10,222 nt of DNA, from NCBI GenBank assembly GCA_003519585.1, contig DOWL01000030.1, positions 1 through 10,222 of the forward strand, read 5' to 3'. This stretch comes from Nocardioides sp. Its GTDB lineage: Bacteria > Actinomycetota > Actinomycetes > Propionibacteriales > Nocardioidaceae. Shown piece after piece: positions 1 through 7,824 of the stretch. The notes under the pieces were generated by a model, which was not told the origin of the DNA, made no database searches, and saw only the letters and a program-made list of their open reading frames with translations. Every line of letters starts with the position of its first letter. Within the stretch, counting starts at the first letter, position 1. The position numbers and the translations under genes are program-made.

Positions 1-527
1 GCGGCGTCCTGGTCGACGACCTCGAGCAGTCGTCGGCCGAGCTTCTTCAACCCGACCGCGTCGAACCGACCCGCTTCGGTGATCAGGTGGCCCTCCGCTT
101 CCTCGACGAGTTTGGGGTCGAGGTCGTCGGGGAGGTCGTCGAGTGCGCGGATGATGACTTCGACCTGCTCGGTGTGGACCCTGCCTTGGGCCATCGCCTC
201 GCGGACCTGCTCGTAACGTCCCAACCCTGCGGCGACACGCACCGTCCGGAACGCCGTCGCTCGGGTGAGGTTGGTGTGCACGGCGAGCCAGTTGCCGGTC
301 GAGGTCGCACCGGACTGCTGGGGCACCTCGAGCGCCTCGAGGTGGGTGAGGGTCCGGGTCTTCAACTCGGCCAACTGGGCTTCGACGGCGAGGATCTCCT
401 CGAGGGTGGAGGTGGCTTGGTCGGCGCCCATCGACCAGAGCGGCACCTCGGCGACATCGGCCAGTTTCTGGCGCACCTCGACCATGGCCCGGGTGACCGG
501 GTGATCGTGGTGCGCCATCGCTGTCAT
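1..527 (-). CDS. DUF222 / 13E12-type protein (HNH endonuclease family), N-terminal part
   Basis: This reading frame is open from an ATG at 525-527 to the left edge, giving about 175 residues with no stop, so the gene is truncated by the window. The translation is the alpha-helical DUF222 domain found in actinobacterial 13E12-repeat proteins. It includes a TSTGNWLAVHTNLTRATA segment (about residues 72-90), an LGRYEQVREAM stretch and the acidic ALDDLPDDLDPKLVEEAE segment. In full-length family members a C-terminal HNH nuclease domain usually follows, but that part lies outside the window. The molecular function of the family is poorly defined. A second in-frame ATG at 516-518 is three codons in, and neither start has a convincing Shine-Dalgarno site. 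These genes tend to be multicopy in actinobacterial genomes, which fits the repeat DNA just upstream. The family call is firm; the exact start is not. Confidence 0.85.
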   Translation of the reverse strand, partial: MTAMAHHDHPVTRAMVEVRQKLADVAEVPLWSMGADQATSTLEEILAVEAQLAELKTRTLTHLEALEVPQQSGATSTGNWLAVHTNLTRATAFRTVRVAAGLGRYEQVREAMAQGRVHTEQVEVIIRALDDLPDDLDPKLVEEAEGHLITEAGRFDAVGLKKLGRRLLEVVDQDA

Positions 528-576
528 GGATCAATCAAAGCAGCGGCCACCGACAGTCGGGCGTCCCCAGAAGCCG

Positions 577-585
577 TTATCCACA
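577..585 (+). promoter_or_regulatory. DnaA-box-like 9-mer (TTATCCACA)
   Basis: A perfect match to the consensus DnaA box TTATCCACA lies about 50 bases upstream of the DUF222 start. I see only one copy here and no replication gene, AT-rich unwinding region or box cluster. It is therefore not an origin and may be a chance match or an isolated DnaA binding site. Confidence 0.25.
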
Positions 586-597
586 GGGGGAATCGCC

Positions 598-735
598 CGA
601 CGGTGGCTGAGGTGCGAGGAGCGCTAGCGACGAGCCTCGAAGCCCCCGCAAGGAAGGCACCCGCGCACGTCCCAGCCCCGACGTACGAGGCTTCGAGGCT
701 CGGCCGTGGACGGCCTCATACCTCAGCCACCGTCG
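598..735. repeat. Large imperfect inverted repeat between peptidase 1 and the DUF222 gene
   Basis: Two arms of about 46 bases face each other around a spacer of about 46 bases. The outer 16 bases of the arms are perfect complements (598-613 with 720-735), and so are the inner 13 bases (631-643 with 690-702). The 17-base segments joining them (614-630 and 703-719) have the same length but differ, and each contains its own small palindrome (AGCGCT on the left; GGCCGT and ACGGCC around CC on the right). Equal spacing with diverged middles suggests two copies of one interspersed element placed head to head, rather than a simple terminator. I recall similar GC-rich repeats between genes in Nocardioides-type genomes but cannot verify that here. 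On the transcript it could form a long stem at the 3' end of the peptidase operon and may act as its terminator. No U-tract is visible. Confidence 0.6.
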
Positions 736-798
736 CTCGCGTCACCGCCGCGCCCACCGCAGCCCGGGCACCCCAGCTTGACGGCTCCGGGCCGCGTA

Positions 799-3522
799 CT
801 AGCGACGCCCGCGTACCTTGACCACCGCTGAGGTGGCGGTGGCGCCGCCCGCACTCGTGGTGCCCGTGACCACGACCTTCAGTCGATGGCCGGCGTCCCG
901 CTTCTTGATCCGGTACGTCGCCCGGGTCGCGCTCTTGATCGCCTTGCCGTCGCGCAGCCACTGGTAGGCGTACGTCGTCCCGGTCGCCCAGCCCGCGGTC
1001 GCGACCGTCAGCTTGCGACCGACCTTGGCCTTGCCAGCCACCGTGACCGTGCCCGCCGTCGGAGGCGCGTCCGCGGACTTCACCGGGGCGCAGTTGTAAA
1101 TGGTGATGTCGTCGAGGAACCAGCCGATGAACCAGCCAAGATTGTCGGTGCTGACGGTGAACTGCGGTTTGATCGACCGGCCCGCGAAGCTGGTCAGGTC
1201 GAGTGCGCTCGCGACCCAGCCATCGCTGTAGCCGCCGAAGGCCATCCGACCGGTGGCGGGGCTCGAGATGGGTGCCGTGCTGTCTGGGTCCTCCCAGGGG
1301 ATTCCGCCGGGCACGACCTTGTGCCGAGGCCCGTTGATCCAGGGCAGCGACGCGGTATCCACGGGCGGGGCAGAATCGCTGAGGTCGTCGACCTCGACCG
1401 TGCCGGCATCCAGGGTGATCGGCTGGGCCTGCGAGATGATGTAGTCGATCGTCGCCAGGAAGTGCCAACCGTTGAACCGGAGGTATGTGTGCCCGGAGGT
1501 CGGCACCGCCACCGGCCGCGATAGGACCATCGAGTCGGCCGCGGCCTCCTCGTAGTCGTTGTTCCAAGGTCGACTGTTGTGCCAGGCGCTGCGACCGCTC
1601 TTGGCGTTGGGTCCCCAGTACGGGTCCTCGGCGCGGGTCCATCGCGAGCCGTCCTCGTGAGCGAACGCGGCGCCGGCGTCGCCGGTCTCGCTGTCGAACA
1701 GCAGCGTCTTGACCGGTTCGCCGGCCGGGCAGGTGTCCGCGGCGTCAGCGGACTTGGCCAGCTTCAAGGGCACCTGGTCGAGCTCGGTGGCCAGCGTCGC
1801 CTTGTGCACGTTGTCACAGTCAGCCGCCGTGAAGCCGGAACCTGGGGTGGCGACCAGGGTGCGGCAACTCTGCTGCAGTACCGCCGACAAGGCACGGTGA
1901 TCAGCTCCCGATGCCAGGCTCTGGTCGGTCAGCAGGTAGAGCCGGGCTGACTTTACGAAGGTCTGGTCATCACCGTCGATGCCGGTGATGGTCTGCCCGT
2001 TGAAGGTGCCGCCGTTCATGATCAGATAGGCGGTCTTGTTCGCTACGCCGCTGTTGTAGTGGACGCCGCCGGAGTCGGATTGGCTGGACGGGTGCCAGTA
2101 GATGCTCTGCATCCGGTCCGGTTGTCCGAAGTCGGGCGGGTTGGCCATGCTTCGGAAGCCGCCTGATAGGCCGGGCAGATCCTCGCCGATCGTCCAACTG
2201 TTCGGCTCACCTGGGGTGAGATTGCGGTGGTCGACGATCTCGCCCATCACGTCCGACATCGACTCGTTGATGGCCCCCGACTCGCCCCAATAGAACAGGC
2301 CCGAGAAGCGGCCGGTGACGCCGTGGGTCATCTCGTGGCCGACGATGTCGTCGGCGACCGCGAACCCGGTGCCGTAGTACATCTCCCGGCCGTTCCAGAA
2401 CGCATTCTCGAACGGGCACCAGTCGTCGTAGCAGACACGCACGGTCTGGGCGAGCGCCTTCTCGCCACCCCCGATGTCGGCGCCGATCAGCTCGGTCAGG
2501 TCGATGCCGAGGCTGGCGTAGAAGTCAGACACCGCTCCGGCGTTGTCGTAGGCCTCGTCCACGTCATCGTTGTTCGTTTCCGGGTCGCCCTCGACTCGGG
2601 CTGGCGTAGAGGACGCCGACGGGCACGGCACGTCCGCGGCGAGGTGGTCGAGCTCCACCCCTCCGTTGTCGCACACGATCCTGTTCACCGGCGCACCGAT
2701 GGCCCCCGCCGCCGATGGCAGAGGACCCGACCGGTCGGCCGAAACCTTCGTGCCTGGCGCGACGACGGTCTGGTTCGCGTCCATGTCGAGCAGTACGGCG
2801 CCGGTCTGGTCATCGACGAAGAGTTCGCGGTGCGCCGAACCGGCGGTCACCTGGAACCGCCACACCGTGGCCACCCCGGGGGATGGCGTCCCGGTCACTG
2901 CCGAGTCGAGGACCCAGCGACCCTCGCGGGCCAGTTGGATGTTCTCCACGTCACGCGTGCGGGCAGATGTAGCCACTACGGTTCGGGCCAGTCCGGCCGC
3001 TCTAGCTTCGTCGACCCGCGCCGGCGCGACGCGGGTGGCCGACGACATCGTCGAGGACAGCGAGACCAACTCCCGGTCACTGTCGAGACTGACCACGACG
3101 TCGCCGCCGACCACCGGGAGACCGCCGACCCGCTGACTGAAGTGAACGACGTCGCCACCTGCCACGTCGTGGGTCACCTGACGCTGGACCAGCGAGGTGC
3201 CGGGTCGGTCGGTGCCGAGCGCCGCGCCGTACCGGCCCAGGTGCGCCCGTGCGGCCGCGGTCACCGAGGTCGACCGGGTGACCGCGGGGTTGTCGATCAC
3301 GGCTCCGGCAGTGCCGGCGAAGCTGACGTGACCGTCGGCGGTCCGCTGCAGCGTGACCGCCCCATCAGAGGCGTCGGCGGTCAGCCGCTGCGCGGCGAGC
3401 GACCCAGGCGATTCGATCGCCGCGCTCGCAGCTGCGGCCGGCCCGGCGGCCGATGCCAGGACCGCGACGGCAAGCGACGCGGAGGCCACGATGCTGACGA
3501 GCAGTCGGACAGTGGTGTGCAC
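799..3522 (-). CDS. Secreted M4 (thermolysin-like) zinc metallopeptidase, copy 1
   Basis: This gene encodes 907 residues from a GTG at 3520-3522; AGGAG (3529-3533) lies 6 bases upstream. Residues 1-32 form a signal peptide ending in an Ala-rich cleavage region. An FTP/PepSY-type propeptide covers about residues 60-248, and the M4 catalytic domain covers about 310-590. Zinc ligands are His396 and His400 (HEMTH) and Glu420 (GAINESMSD), and Glu397 is the catalytic base. Tyr411, Asp483 and His488 (DSGGVH) match thermolysin Tyr157, Asp226 and His231, so the enzyme should be active. A beta-rich module follows at about 605-812, which could be MAM- or jelly-roll-like and resembles the tail of other secreted proteases. 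A C-terminal Ig-like module covers about 822-905. There is no wall-sorting motif or C-terminal membrane segment, so the product is probably released. It is the last gene of a four-gene operon, 46 bases after its paralogue. Family and activity are secure; the substrate is unknown. Confidence 0.95.
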   Translation of the reverse strand: MHTTVRLLVSIVASASLAVAVLASAAGPAAAASAAIESPGSLAAQRLTADASDGAVTLQRTADGHVSFAGTAGAVIDNPAVTRSTSVTAAARAHLGRYGAALGTDRPGTSLVQRQVTHDVAGGDVVHFSQRVGGLPVVGGDVVVSLDSDRELVSLSSTMSSATRVAPARVDEARAAGLARTVVATSARTRDVENIQLAREGRWVLDSAVTGTPSPGVATVWRFQVTAGSAHRELFVDDQTGAVLLDMDANQTVVAPGTKVSADRSGPLPSAAGAIGAPVNRIVCDNGGVELDHLAADVPCPSASSTPARVEGDPETNNDDVDEAYDNAGAVSDFYASLGIDLTELIGADIGGGEKALAQTVRVCYDDWCPFENAFWNGREMYYGTGFAVADDIVGHEMTHGVTGRFSGLFYWGESGAINESMSDVMGEIVDHRNLTPGEPNSWTIGEDLPGLSGGFRSMANPPDFGQPDRMQSIYWHPSSQSDSGGVHYNSGVANKTAYLIMNGGTFNGQTITGIDGDDQTFVKSARLYLLTDQSLASGADHRALSAVLQQSCRTLVATPGSGFTAADCDNVHKATLATELDQVPLKLAKSADAADTCPAGEPVKTLLFDSETGDAGAAFAHEDGSRWTRAEDPYWGPNAKSGRSAWHNSRPWNNDYEEAAADSMVLSRPVAVPTSGHTYLRFNGWHFLATIDYIISQAQPITLDAGTVEVDDLSDSAPPVDTASLPWINGPRHKVVPGGIPWEDPDSTAPISSPATGRMAFGGYSDGWVASALDLTSFAGRSIKPQFTVSTDNLGWFIGWFLDDITIYNCAPVKSADAPPTAGTVTVAGKAKVGRKLTVATAGWATGTTYAYQWLRDGKAIKSATRATYRIKKRDAGHRLKVVVTGTTSAGGATATSAVVKVRGRR

Positions 3523-3568
3523 AGAGATCTCCTGGAGTACTCAGATCGAACGTGGTCTCGGTTCGCGG

Positions 3569-6343
3569 TTACCGGTGGCGGGGCACTCGGATCGCCGATG
3601 AGGTGGCAGTGGCCACTCCTGCGCCGGTCGTGCCGGTGACGACGACCTTGAGCCGATGGCCTGCGTCGCTCTTCCTGATCAGGTACGACGCCTTCGTCGC
3701 CCTCTTGATGTCCTTGCCGTCGCGCTGCCACTGGTAGCTGTAGGTCGTGCCGCCCACCCATCCGGCCGTGGCGGCTGTGACCCTCTTGCCCAGCTTGGCC
3801 TTGCCCCGCACGCGGACCGTGCCAGCCTTCGGGGGCGGTGTAGCCGCGATAGGTGCGGTGGCCGCGGTGCAGTGGTAGACGGTGATGTCATCGACGAACC
3901 AGCCCAGGTACCGCACCGCGTTGTCATAGCTGGACGTGAACTGCGGGCGCACCGACCGGCCCGCGAAGCTGGTCAGGTCGACCGAGCTCGCGACCCAGCC
4001 GAGGCTGACACCGCCGAACCCCATCCGGCCGACCAGAGGGTTGTCGATCGGCGCGGTGTTCTCGGGGTCGTCCCAAGGAGCGGCGCCGCCTGAGACGATC
4101 CGATGTGCGGGACCGTTGACCCACGGCAACTCGGCGGCATCGAGGGGCGGCGCCGGGTCGCCGACATCGTCGACCTCGACCGTGCCTGCGTCGTAGGTCC
4201 GCGGTTGCGCTGTGTGGGACGCCGGCGCGACGAACTGGTGCCAACCGCTGAAACGCAGGTAGGTACGGCCGGCGGCCGGGACAGTGAGCGGTTGGGCCAT
4301 GACCAGAGAGTCGGTGCCGGGCAGCTCATCGGCGAAGTCGAAGTCCTGCACGTTGTGCCACGAGCTGCGGCCGCTACGCGCGTTCTGGCCCAGGACCGGG
4401 TGAGTGGCACGGCTCCAGTTGGAGTCGGCGGCGTGGGTGAACTTGGCGTCGCTGTCGCCGGTCTCACTGTCAAAGAGCACCGTCCGGATCGGCAAGGCTG
4501 GCGGGCAAGTACTCGGCGCGTCGGCCGGCTTGGCGCTCTTGGCCGGGGTTTGGTCGAGCTCCGTGGCCACGGTGGCCTTGCGGACGCCCTCGCAATCAGC
4601 CTGCGTGAACCCGGAATTGGCTACCGCACTCAGGGTGCGGCAGCTCTGCTGCAGCACCTGAGAGAGCCCGCGATAGTCGGCGCCCGAAGGAAGGCTCTGG
4701 TTCGTCAGCAGGTAGAGCCGCGCGGTCTTGGCGAAGCTCTGGTCATCTCCGTCGATCCCTGTGATCGTCTGGCCGTTGAAGGTGCCGCCCCGCATGATCA
4801 GGTACGCCGTCTTGTTCCCGACCCCGCTGTTGGTGTGGACGCCGCCGTTGCCCTGCCAGAGGTCGTCGCCCTGCCAATACCCGCTCGACATCCGGTCCGG
4901 ATCCCAGAACGCCGATGGGTCGGCCAGGCTCCGGCTTCCGCCCTCAGCGCCGGGCAGGTCCTCGCCGAGGACCCAGCTGTCCACTGACTCGCCGTCCGCG
5001 AGGTGGCGGTGGTCGACGATCTCACCCATCACGTCGGACATCGATTCGTTGATCGCCCCCGACTCGCCCCAGTAGAAGAGGTTGGAGTAGTGCTGGGTGA
5101 CCCCATGAGTCATCTCATGGCCGACGATATCGTCGGCCAGGGCGAACCCGGTGCCGTAATACATCTGCGTGCCGTTCCACCGCGCGTTCTCGTACGGACA
5201 CCAGTCGTAGACGTAGTCGCTCTCCGACAAAGGGTTGTCGATGTGGTAGCACATGCGCACCGTCTGAGCGAGCGCCTTCGTGCCGTCACCCATCTCCCGG
5301 CCGATGAGCTGGGTCAGGTCGACGCCCAAGCTGGCGTAGAGGTCCGAGGTCGCACCGGCGTTGTCGTACGCCGCGTCGACGTCGTCGTTGTTCGCCGCCA
5401 GTTCGCCCTCAACCCGCGCGGGCGACGAGTCCGTGGTGCACGGCACGTCGCCCAGCACGTAGTAGTCCACCTTGTCCTCGGCGTTGTCGCAGACGACCCG
5501 GTTGACCGAGGAAGCCGCCAGTGCGGAACCGGCGACACGTTGCGTCGAAGTCGAGCTCTCACCCACGGAACGCTCGTCGTCGCCGGGCTCCAGGAAGGTC
5601 TGGTCGGCGTCCATGTCGAGGAGCAGCGCGCCGGTCTGGTCGTCGACCAGGATCTCGCGGTGGGCCACGCCACTCATGACGTCGAACCGCCACACGGTTG
5701 CGACCCCGGGCGCCGGCGTACCGGTGACGGCCCGGTCGAGGACCCACCGGCCCTCCGAAGTCACGATCGGACGGACCTTCGACCCGGCTTGCGCGTCGTT
5801 GGCCGCGACCACCCGGGCGACGTCGGCCGCGTCGCTCTCGCTCACGCGCGCGGCCCTGACCTGAGTGGCGGTCGACATGGTGGACGACATCGACACCATC
5901 TCGCGGTCGGCGTTCATGGTCACCACCACGTCGCCGCCGATCACGGGCAACCCACCGACCCGCTGGGTGTAGTGGACGACGTCACCGCCCGCCACGTCGG
6001 CCGTCACATTGCGTTGGACCAACGTGGTCCCTGGTCGGCTCGCTCCGAGCGCGGCGCCGTACCGCGCCAGGTGCGCCCGTGCCGCGACTGCGACCGGGGT
6101 AGATGCAGTGACGGCGGGGTTGTCGATCTCGGCGCCGGCGGGCGTGCCGACGAAGGTGACGTCGCCGTTGGCTCCCCGCCGCACGACGGCGTTGCCAGTG
6201 CTGACCTCTGCGGTCAATCGTTGCCTCGCCAGATCGGAGGTTGACAGCGGCGCGGCGGCGCCAGGGCCAGCCACGGCAAGGACCGCGGCCGCAAGCGATG
6301 CGGACGCGCCCAGGACGACAAGCATCCGGACATGGGTGGGCAC
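3569..6343 (-). CDS. Secreted M4 (thermolysin-like) zinc metallopeptidase, copy 2
   Basis: The chosen start is the GTG at 6341-6343, giving 924 residues. A TTG six codons further up is in frame, but the GTG has the ribosome site and its N-terminus lines up with copy 1. The layout matches copy 1: signal peptide (about 1-31), FTP/PepSY propeptide, M4 catalytic domain, beta-rich module (about 618-826) and Ig-like module (about 838-922). Zinc ligands are His409, His413 and Glu433; Glu410 is the catalytic base; Tyr424 and His503 match thermolysin Tyr157 and His231. Two differences from copy 1 stand out. The residue aligned with thermolysin Asp226 is Gly498 (GNGGVH), not Asp. A 12-residue insertion lies between the cysteines at 365 and 382, which are only four residues apart in copy 1. 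The gene begins 30 bases after the membrane protein and is probably cotranscribed with it. The two peptidases are clear paralogues from a tandem duplication, by eye more than half identical. Confidence 0.95.
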   Translation of the reverse strand: MPTHVRMLVVLGASASLAAAVLAVAGPGAAAPLSTSDLARQRLTAEVSTGNAVVRRGANGDVTFVGTPAGAEIDNPAVTASTPVAVAARAHLARYGAALGASRPGTTLVQRNVTADVAGGDVVHYTQRVGGLPVIGGDVVVTMNADREMVSMSSTMSTATQVRAARVSESDAADVARVVAANDAQAGSKVRPIVTSEGRWVLDRAVTGTPAPGVATVWRFDVMSGVAHREILVDDQTGALLLDMDADQTFLEPGDDERSVGESSTSTQRVAGSALAASSVNRVVCDNAEDKVDYYVLGDVPCTTDSSPARVEGELAANNDDVDAAYDNAGATSDLYASLGVDLTQLIGREMGDGTKALAQTVRMCYHIDNPLSESDYVYDWCPYENARWNGTQMYYGTGFALADDIVGHEMTHGVTQHYSNLFYWGESGAINESMSDVMGEIVDHRHLADGESVDSWVLGEDLPGAEGGSRSLADPSAFWDPDRMSSGYWQGDDLWQGNGGVHTNSGVGNKTAYLIMRGGTFNGQTITGIDGDDQSFAKTARLYLLTNQSLPSGADYRGLSQVLQQSCRTLSAVANSGFTQADCEGVRKATVATELDQTPAKSAKPADAPSTCPPALPIRTVLFDSETGDSDAKFTHAADSNWSRATHPVLGQNARSGRSSWHNVQDFDFADELPGTDSLVMAQPLTVPAAGRTYLRFSGWHQFVAPASHTAQPRTYDAGTVEVDDVGDPAPPLDAAELPWVNGPAHRIVSGGAAPWDDPENTAPIDNPLVGRMGFGGVSLGWVASSVDLTSFAGRSVRPQFTSSYDNAVRYLGWFVDDITVYHCTAATAPIAATPPPKAGTVRVRGKAKLGKRVTAATAGWVGGTTYSYQWQRDGKDIKRATKASYLIRKSDAGHRLKVVVTGTTGAGVATATSSAIRVPRHR

Positions 6344-6348
6344 AGAAA

Positions 6349-6356
6349 CTTCCTCT
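6349..6356 (-). promoter_or_regulatory. Ribosome binding site that decides the start of peptidase copy 2
   Basis: The minus-strand sequence AGAGGAAG ends 5 to 6 bases before the GTG at 6341-6343. The upstream in-frame TTG at 6359-6361 would place this site inside the coding region and leave that start without one. The GTG is therefore preferred. Confidence 0.7.
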
Positions 6357-6373
6357 CGCAAGCGACGGATAAG

Positions 6374-7255
6374 TCAGCTCTGGTGGTACTGACCGGCCTC
6401 GCACAGGAAGCCAGGGACGGTGTCCTCGAAGGCGACCTTGAGGTCGCCGTACGAGCTGAAGCCGATCTCGACGTCGGCTGCAGTGAGCAGGGGTGAGTCG
6501 GCGGGGATCTCGAACTGCCAGCCGTCGCCGTCGGGCTCGATGCTCGGCATACCGTTGGCCGGTGCCGCGGTCCCGTCCCAACACTGGGCGCTGGCGTGCT
6601 CACCGCTGTTCATCTCGTTCTGCGTCCTGACGTACGCGCGCAGACCCTTGAAGTAGCTGACCTGGCTGGCCTCGCGGTATGTCTCTGCGTCGGCGCGCGT
6701 TTCCGGCGTCGAGGGCCCGACCAGCTCGGGTTGATAGGTGTAGGTGCCTGATCTTCCGTCGAGACCCTGCTTGACCTGGAGCTTCGCCTCGCGGGCTGCC
6801 TCCTTGGCCGTCATGGGGAAGAACGGGTCGTAGGATTCGTCGCCGCTGTCGTAGATCTTGTCCGGCCCCCAGATGTCGTCTCGGGTCTTGAAGCCGTACT
6901 CCGCGTAGTGGACCAAGGCATCGACGCCCTCATCAGCTAGCGCCTGCTCGATCGCCGCGGGGTCGTCGAGCCGAGGGATGGTCAGGCTAATACCGCCGTC
7001 AGGGGCTGGCGCGGTGGCCGGCGCCGTAGCCGGATCGGTGATGCTGTGCTGCGCCGGTTGCTGCCCTACCAACGTCGAGCCGGTGCCGACGACGCCGAAC
7101 ACGGCCAGGGCGGCGACCGCGCCGGCAAGGCGGGTACGCCGCAGCCGGGCGCGGCCGCGCCGGAGCGCGCCGGCGGTGATGTCAGTGACGTCGAAGTCGG
7201 ACGCGATCCGGTGCATGGTCGTGGTGAGTGCCTCGTCGGGCGGGGTGGTGGGCAT
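6374..7255 (-). CDS. Single-pass membrane protein, candidate partner (anti-sigma or sensor) of the ECF sigma factor
   Basis: The ATG at 7253-7255 gives 293 residues and has a GAGGAG site 7 to 8 bases upstream; an open frame extends further up but lacks such a site. A cytoplasmic N-terminus of about 42 residues ends in a basic run (RRGRARLRRTR). One membrane segment follows at about 43-64, then a Pro/Ala/Thr-rich linker (about 70-90) and an outside domain of about 200 residues. That domain has two cysteines, 225 and 285, which could form a disulfide. I do not recognise the outside domain. There is no zinc-binding anti-sigma motif (HxxxCxxC), since the N-terminus has no cysteine. The gene begins 28 bases after the sigma factor and ends 30 bases before peptidase copy 2. 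Position and topology suggest a regulator of the sigma factor that senses something outside the cell; this is inference. It could instead be a lipid-independent membrane-anchored enzyme or binding protein. Confidence 0.8.
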   Translation of the reverse strand: MPTTPPDEALTTTMHRIASDFDVTDITAGALRRGRARLRRTRLAGAVAALAVFGVVGTGSTLVGQQPAQHSITDPATAPATAPAPDGGISLTIPRLDDPAAIEQALADEGVDALVHYAEYGFKTRDDIWGPDKIYDSGDESYDPFFPMTAKEAAREAKLQVKQGLDGRSGTYTYQPELVGPSTPETRADAETYREASQVSYFKGLRAYVRTQNEMNSGEHASAQCWDGTAAPANGMPSIEPDGDGWQFEIPADSPLLTAADVEIGFSSYGDLKVAFEDTVPGFLCEAGQYHQS

Positions 7256-7283
7256 GTCATCTCTCCTCGTCACGGTGATCTCG

Positions 7284-7778
7284 TCACAGGGGCTGGGGCT
7301 GGAGGGCGCGGGCGAGGGCGGCGAGCGCACGCGAGGTGCTGCTCTTGACCGTGCCGGTCGGCAGGTCGAGCGTGGCGGCGACCTCCTCGACCGAGAGGCC
7401 CCAGTAGTGCCGGAGCACCACCACCCGGCGCTGGCCGGCGGGCAGGGCCTTCAGCGCCTGCATCAGCTCTTCGGCATCGGCGAACTCGAAGCCCTCGGGA
7501 CTCGCGCCGAGGACCGGCTCGGCCACCGCGTGCTCGCGGCGCCAGGGACGGCGGTACTCGTCCTTGATGCTGTTGATCAGCACCCGCCGTACGTAGGTGT
7601 CGACGCTGTCGGTCCGGGAGAGCCGCGGCCAGGCCGTGTAGACCTTGGCCAGCGCGTTCTGCACCATGTCCTCGGCCTGGTGCTGATCGCCGCACATGAA
7701 GCGAGCTACGCGCAGCAGGTGATGCTGGCGCCCCTTCACGTAGGCGGTGAACTCCTCGTCCCGGGTCGATCGCCGCAT
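7284..7778 (-). CDS. SigE-family ECF RNA polymerase sigma factor
   Basis: This 164-residue protein starts at the ATG at 7776-7778, with AGGAGG (7786-7791) 7 bases upstream. The open frame extends 15 codons higher, but that part has no ribosome site and no homology to the family. It has the compact two-domain form of group 4 (ECF) sigma factors. Region 2 covers about residues 8-78, with DQHQAEDMVQNALAKVY for core binding and DTYVRRVLINSIKDEYRR in regions 2.3-2.4, which contact the -10 element. Region 4 covers about 103-157, with ALPAGQRRVVVLRHYWGLSVEEVA followed by the helix-turn-helix LDLPTGTVKSSTSRAL, which reads the -35 element. There is no extra C-terminal domain. Length and motifs fit the actinobacterial SigE-type subfamily. 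It leads the operon with the membrane protein and two exoproteases, so it probably controls them and itself. The signal it responds to is unknown. Confidence 0.93.
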   Translation of the reverse strand: MRRSTRDEEFTAYVKGRQHHLLRVARFMCGDQHQAEDMVQNALAKVYTAWPRLSRTDSVDTYVRRVLINSIKDEYRRPWRREHAVAEPVLGASPEGFEFADAEELMQALKALPAGQRRVVVLRHYWGLSVEEVAATLDLPTGTVKSSTSRALAALARALQPQPL

Positions 7779-7824
7779 GCCTCTGCCTCCTCTCCTCGGC
7801 CTCTCCTGATCAAATGCGTGCAAC

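Noticed and set aside
577..585. Replication origin marked by a DnaA box
   Set aside because: Only a single box is visible, with no cluster, AT-rich region or dnaA/dnaN genes nearby.
598..735. Insertion sequence with terminal inverted repeats
   Set aside because: The spacer between the arms is only about 46 bases and encodes nothing, and no target-site duplication is visible. It is a small repeat pair at most.
87..821. Plus-strand open frame across the DUF222 gene and the intergenic repeat
   Set aside because: It is antisense to the DUF222 coding region and runs through the inverted repeat. It has no ribosome site and no recognisable protein.
716..1642. Minus-strand open frame overlapping the end of peptidase copy 1
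   Set aside because: It reads the same strand as the peptidase in a shifted frame and gives an Arg/Gly/His-rich sequence without domains. The peptidase frame is clearly the coding one.
2227..3639. Long plus-strand open frame (470 codons) opposite peptidase copy 1
   Set aside because: It is antisense to a well-supported M4 gene, is low in complexity and rich in Arg, Gly and Val as expected for the shadow of a GC-rich gene, and matches no family I recognise. The equivalent frame opposite copy 2 (5003-6244) is of the same kind.
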